A stretch of 64,000 nucleotides of DNA from Paenibacillus sp. MSJ-34 (GTDB lineage Bacteria; Bacillota; Bacilli; Paenibacillales; Paenibacillaceae): contig NZ_JAHLPR010000027.1 in the NCBI RefSeq assembly GCF_018918005.1, positions 1-64,000 on the forward strand. Reading direction: 5' to 3'. Below the pieces are notes generated by a model that was not told the origin of the DNA, made no database searches, and was given only the letters and a program-made list of their open reading frames with translations. How positions within the stretch are numbered: the first letter of the stretch is position 1; each line of letters opens with the position of its first letter. Shown one piece after another: positions 62,728 to 64,000 of this stretch. A program made the translations under genes and the position numbers.

Positions 62728-63109
62728 CCGCAAAGGCCGACGCCAAGTTGGGCTGATGCGTAATGCTAATATGAATCGTAAACCCGATGCGCTCTTGTTC
62801 CGGAATATTCAGGCGTTGCCACGCCTCCGGCGCCAGGGCGCATTGCGGTTTGCCGAGCGAATCCGGCAATATTTCGATATCGCGAAATCCGATGACTTCG
62901 CCGATCCCGCATCCGAACGCTTTGACGACCGCTTCCTTCGCCGCGAACCGACCGGCCGCGAATTCGGCCAATCTGGCCCCGCGCTCCGCCGCTAACGCCC
63001 GCTCCGCCTCTGTCAGCACCCTGTCCAGAAACCGTTGTCCCGTCGGCTGACTCAATATACGCTGGATCCTGCCGATTTCCAGCAAATCATGCCCGATACC
63101 GTAGATCAT
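62711..63109 (-). CDS. acpS: Holo-[acyl-carrier-protein] synthase
   Basis: 132 residues. Transfers 4'-phosphopantetheine from CoA to apo-ACP. MIYGIGHDLLEIGRIQRIL contains the Mg-binding Asp8, and GRFAAKEAVVKAFGCGIG the conserved Glu and Lys. IHISITHQPNLASAFAVIE is the final core strand. The last five codons overlap the convergent cytochrome gene. Confidence 0.95.
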   Translation of the reverse strand: MIYGIGHDLLEIGRIQRILSQPTGQRFLDRVLTEAERALAAERGARLAEFAAGRFAAKEAVVKAFGCGIGEVIGFRDIEILPDSLGKPQCALAPEAWQRLNIPEQERIGFTIHISITHQPNLASAFAVIEKR

Positions 63110-63314
63110 AATAATGCTCTCCTTTGTTCCGTGATAGATCCGTTCCGCGCTCTCGCCTTTCCCGTTCTTAGGAATATGCCATTATTATAGCAAAAACATT
63201 GCGGCTGCGCCTTCCATCCTCCCCATGCCCTGGTCATTCCTTCTATTCCTGTTCTGATTCGCCATACTCCCCGGTTTGTCATGTTTTGAGAAATATGTTA
63301 TCTTAAAATCATTA

Positions 63315-63349
63315 TTGTTAACCCACTATAATAAATTTTAGGTTTACAA
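63315..63349 (+). promoter_or_regulatory. BirA operator of bioA
   Basis: TTGTTAACC (63315-63323) and GGTTTACAA (63341-63349) with a 17-bp spacer containing a perfect TATAAT (63327-63332) oriented toward bioA. BirA binding would cover the -10 element. The spacing equals that of the bioDBFHC operator 32.5 kb away. The rest of the 63110-63584 gap is leader with a TTCGC/GCGAA hairpin candidate near 63436-63462; no gene is seen. Confidence 0.82.
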
Positions 63350-63584
63350 TTATGAAAAAAGAACGCCGCAGGCATCTTTTTTTCCGCCTTCTGTGGAAAT
63401 CCCGCTTGCTCAGGACAGGGATACAGTGCGCTATGTTTCGCTTAATCAGCTAATGCGAAGTGAAGCGATAGCCCCCCGTTTCTGAACGAGAGGGATTTTG
63501 GCAAAGGGGAAGGGAAAGGCAATAGAACGGGGAGTTATTCTTCTTGGGTCGCAATAGATGAACAAGGTCAGGAGAGTGAGACAT

Positions 63585-64000
63585 TTGGACGCACAATTAA
63601 AGGAGGATCTGCTGCGCAAAGACCGGCAGTACGTATGGCATCCGTTCACGCAAATGAAGGATTACGAGACGCAGGATCATGTGCTGATCGAAAGGGCGGA
63701 GGGCATGTTCCTGTACGATGCGGACGGCAAAGCGTACTACGATACCGTTTCTTCCTGGTGGAGCAATGTGCACGGGCACGGGCATCCGCGGATTAAAGAA
63801 GCGATTGCGCGGCAATTGGAGCAGACCGATCATGTCATGTTCAGCGGGCTTACGCATCGGCCGGGCATCGAACTGGCGGAGAAGCTGGTGGAGATTGCGC
63901 CGCAAGGCTTACATAAAGTGTTCTATTCGGATAACGGCTCAACGGCGGTCGAAGTGTCGCTGAAAATGTCGTTTCAATATTGGCAGCAGATCGGCCGGAA
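63585..64000 (+). CDS. bioA: Adenosylmethionine-8-amino-7-oxononanoate aminotransferase (partial, 5' part)
   Basis: The gene runs off the right edge. From the TTG at 63585 (GGAGAG eight bases upstream) it reads LDAQLKEDLLRKDRQYVWHP, then FTQMKDYETQD, YDTVSSWWSNVHGHGHPRI and YSDNGSTAVEVSLKMSFQYW. The WHPFTQM and SSWWxNxHGH motifs are specific to BioA among class III aminotransferases. In-frame ATG at 63558 and GTG at 63576 are alternatives with poorer sites. It makes 7,8-diaminononanoate, the step missing from the bioDBFHC operon. A BirA operator lies in its promoter. Confidence 0.93.
   Translation, partial: MDAQLKEDLLRKDRQYVWHPFTQMKDYETQDHVLIERAEGMFLYDADGKAYYDTVSSWWSNVHGHGHPRIKEAIARQLEQTDHVMFSGLTHRPGIELAEKLVEIAPQGLHKVFYSDNGSTAVEVSLKMSFQYWQQIGR

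Overview
The window reads as chromosomal DNA of a Paenibacillaceae-type Firmicute (Paenibacillus/Cohnella relatives). The evidence is the 16S rRNA 5' end at the left edge, strong AGGAGG-type ribosome binding sites, frequent GTG/TTG starts, a gene order shared with Bacillus subtilis (moxR-DUF58-transglutaminase-guaA-pbuG, cydABCD), and long intergenic gaps filled with short dyad repeats. Most genes lie on the minus strand. I see no prophage, insertion sequence, CRISPR array or tRNA gene.

Layout. 1-8.9 kb: 5' end of an rRNA operon with tandem promoters, pbuG under a guanine riboswitch, guaA, and the moxR/DUF58/transglutaminase operon. 9.1-15.3 kb: cydABDC (cytochrome bd oxidase and its thiol exporter) with a Rex/Fnr-type site upstream. 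15.4-24.7 kb: polysaccharide deacetylase, DedA, a YpmS-like protein, two tandem Bcp peroxiredoxins separated by a hairpin-rich element, a three-gene ABC-2 exporter, an LCP protein and a repeat-rich gap. 24.7-30.8 kb: hemL (gsaB type) and the bioDBFHC operon behind a BirA operator. 30.9-38.8 kb: NlpC/P60 endopeptidase with a long structured leader, a decayed SGNH-hydrolase gene, an inositol-phosphatase family gene, TauE, fabI, ddl and an amidase. 39-47.4 kb: acnA, DoxX/HxlR pair, IclR regulator, alpha/beta hydrolase, a fused superoxide dismutase and folE. 47.4-54.1 kb: yneF, a QueG-Ogt fusion, rnhA, a DUF402 protein, GNAT, a SHAEG-repeat protein with an autocleavage domain, and sodA. 54.4-61 kb: a sugar ABC transporter with GH43 and DUF2961 (GH172-type) enzymes and a divergent AraC regulator. 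61-64 kb: mutY, a c-type cytochrome lipoprotein, acpS and the start of bioA behind a second BirA operator.

How genes work together: guaA and pbuG supply guanine nucleotides. The bio genes form a complete BioC-BioH to BioB route split over two loci with matching operators. cyd, the cytochrome lipoprotein, two SODs and two Bcp proteins serve respiration and oxidant defence. The GH43/GH172 cluster looks like uptake and trimming of a furanosyl oligosaccharide.

The most interesting leads are: (1) the same GTTTCA-N5-TGAAAC palindrome just downstream of the acnA promoter and of the iclR-family gene's own promoter; (2) a hairpin-dense element of about 230 bp closed by its own ends between the two bcp genes; (3) a possible cis-regulatory RNA followed by a terminator upstream of the NlpC/P60 gene; (4) the QueG-Ogt fusion; (5) two copies of a palindromic hairpin bracketing rnhA and the DUF402 gene.
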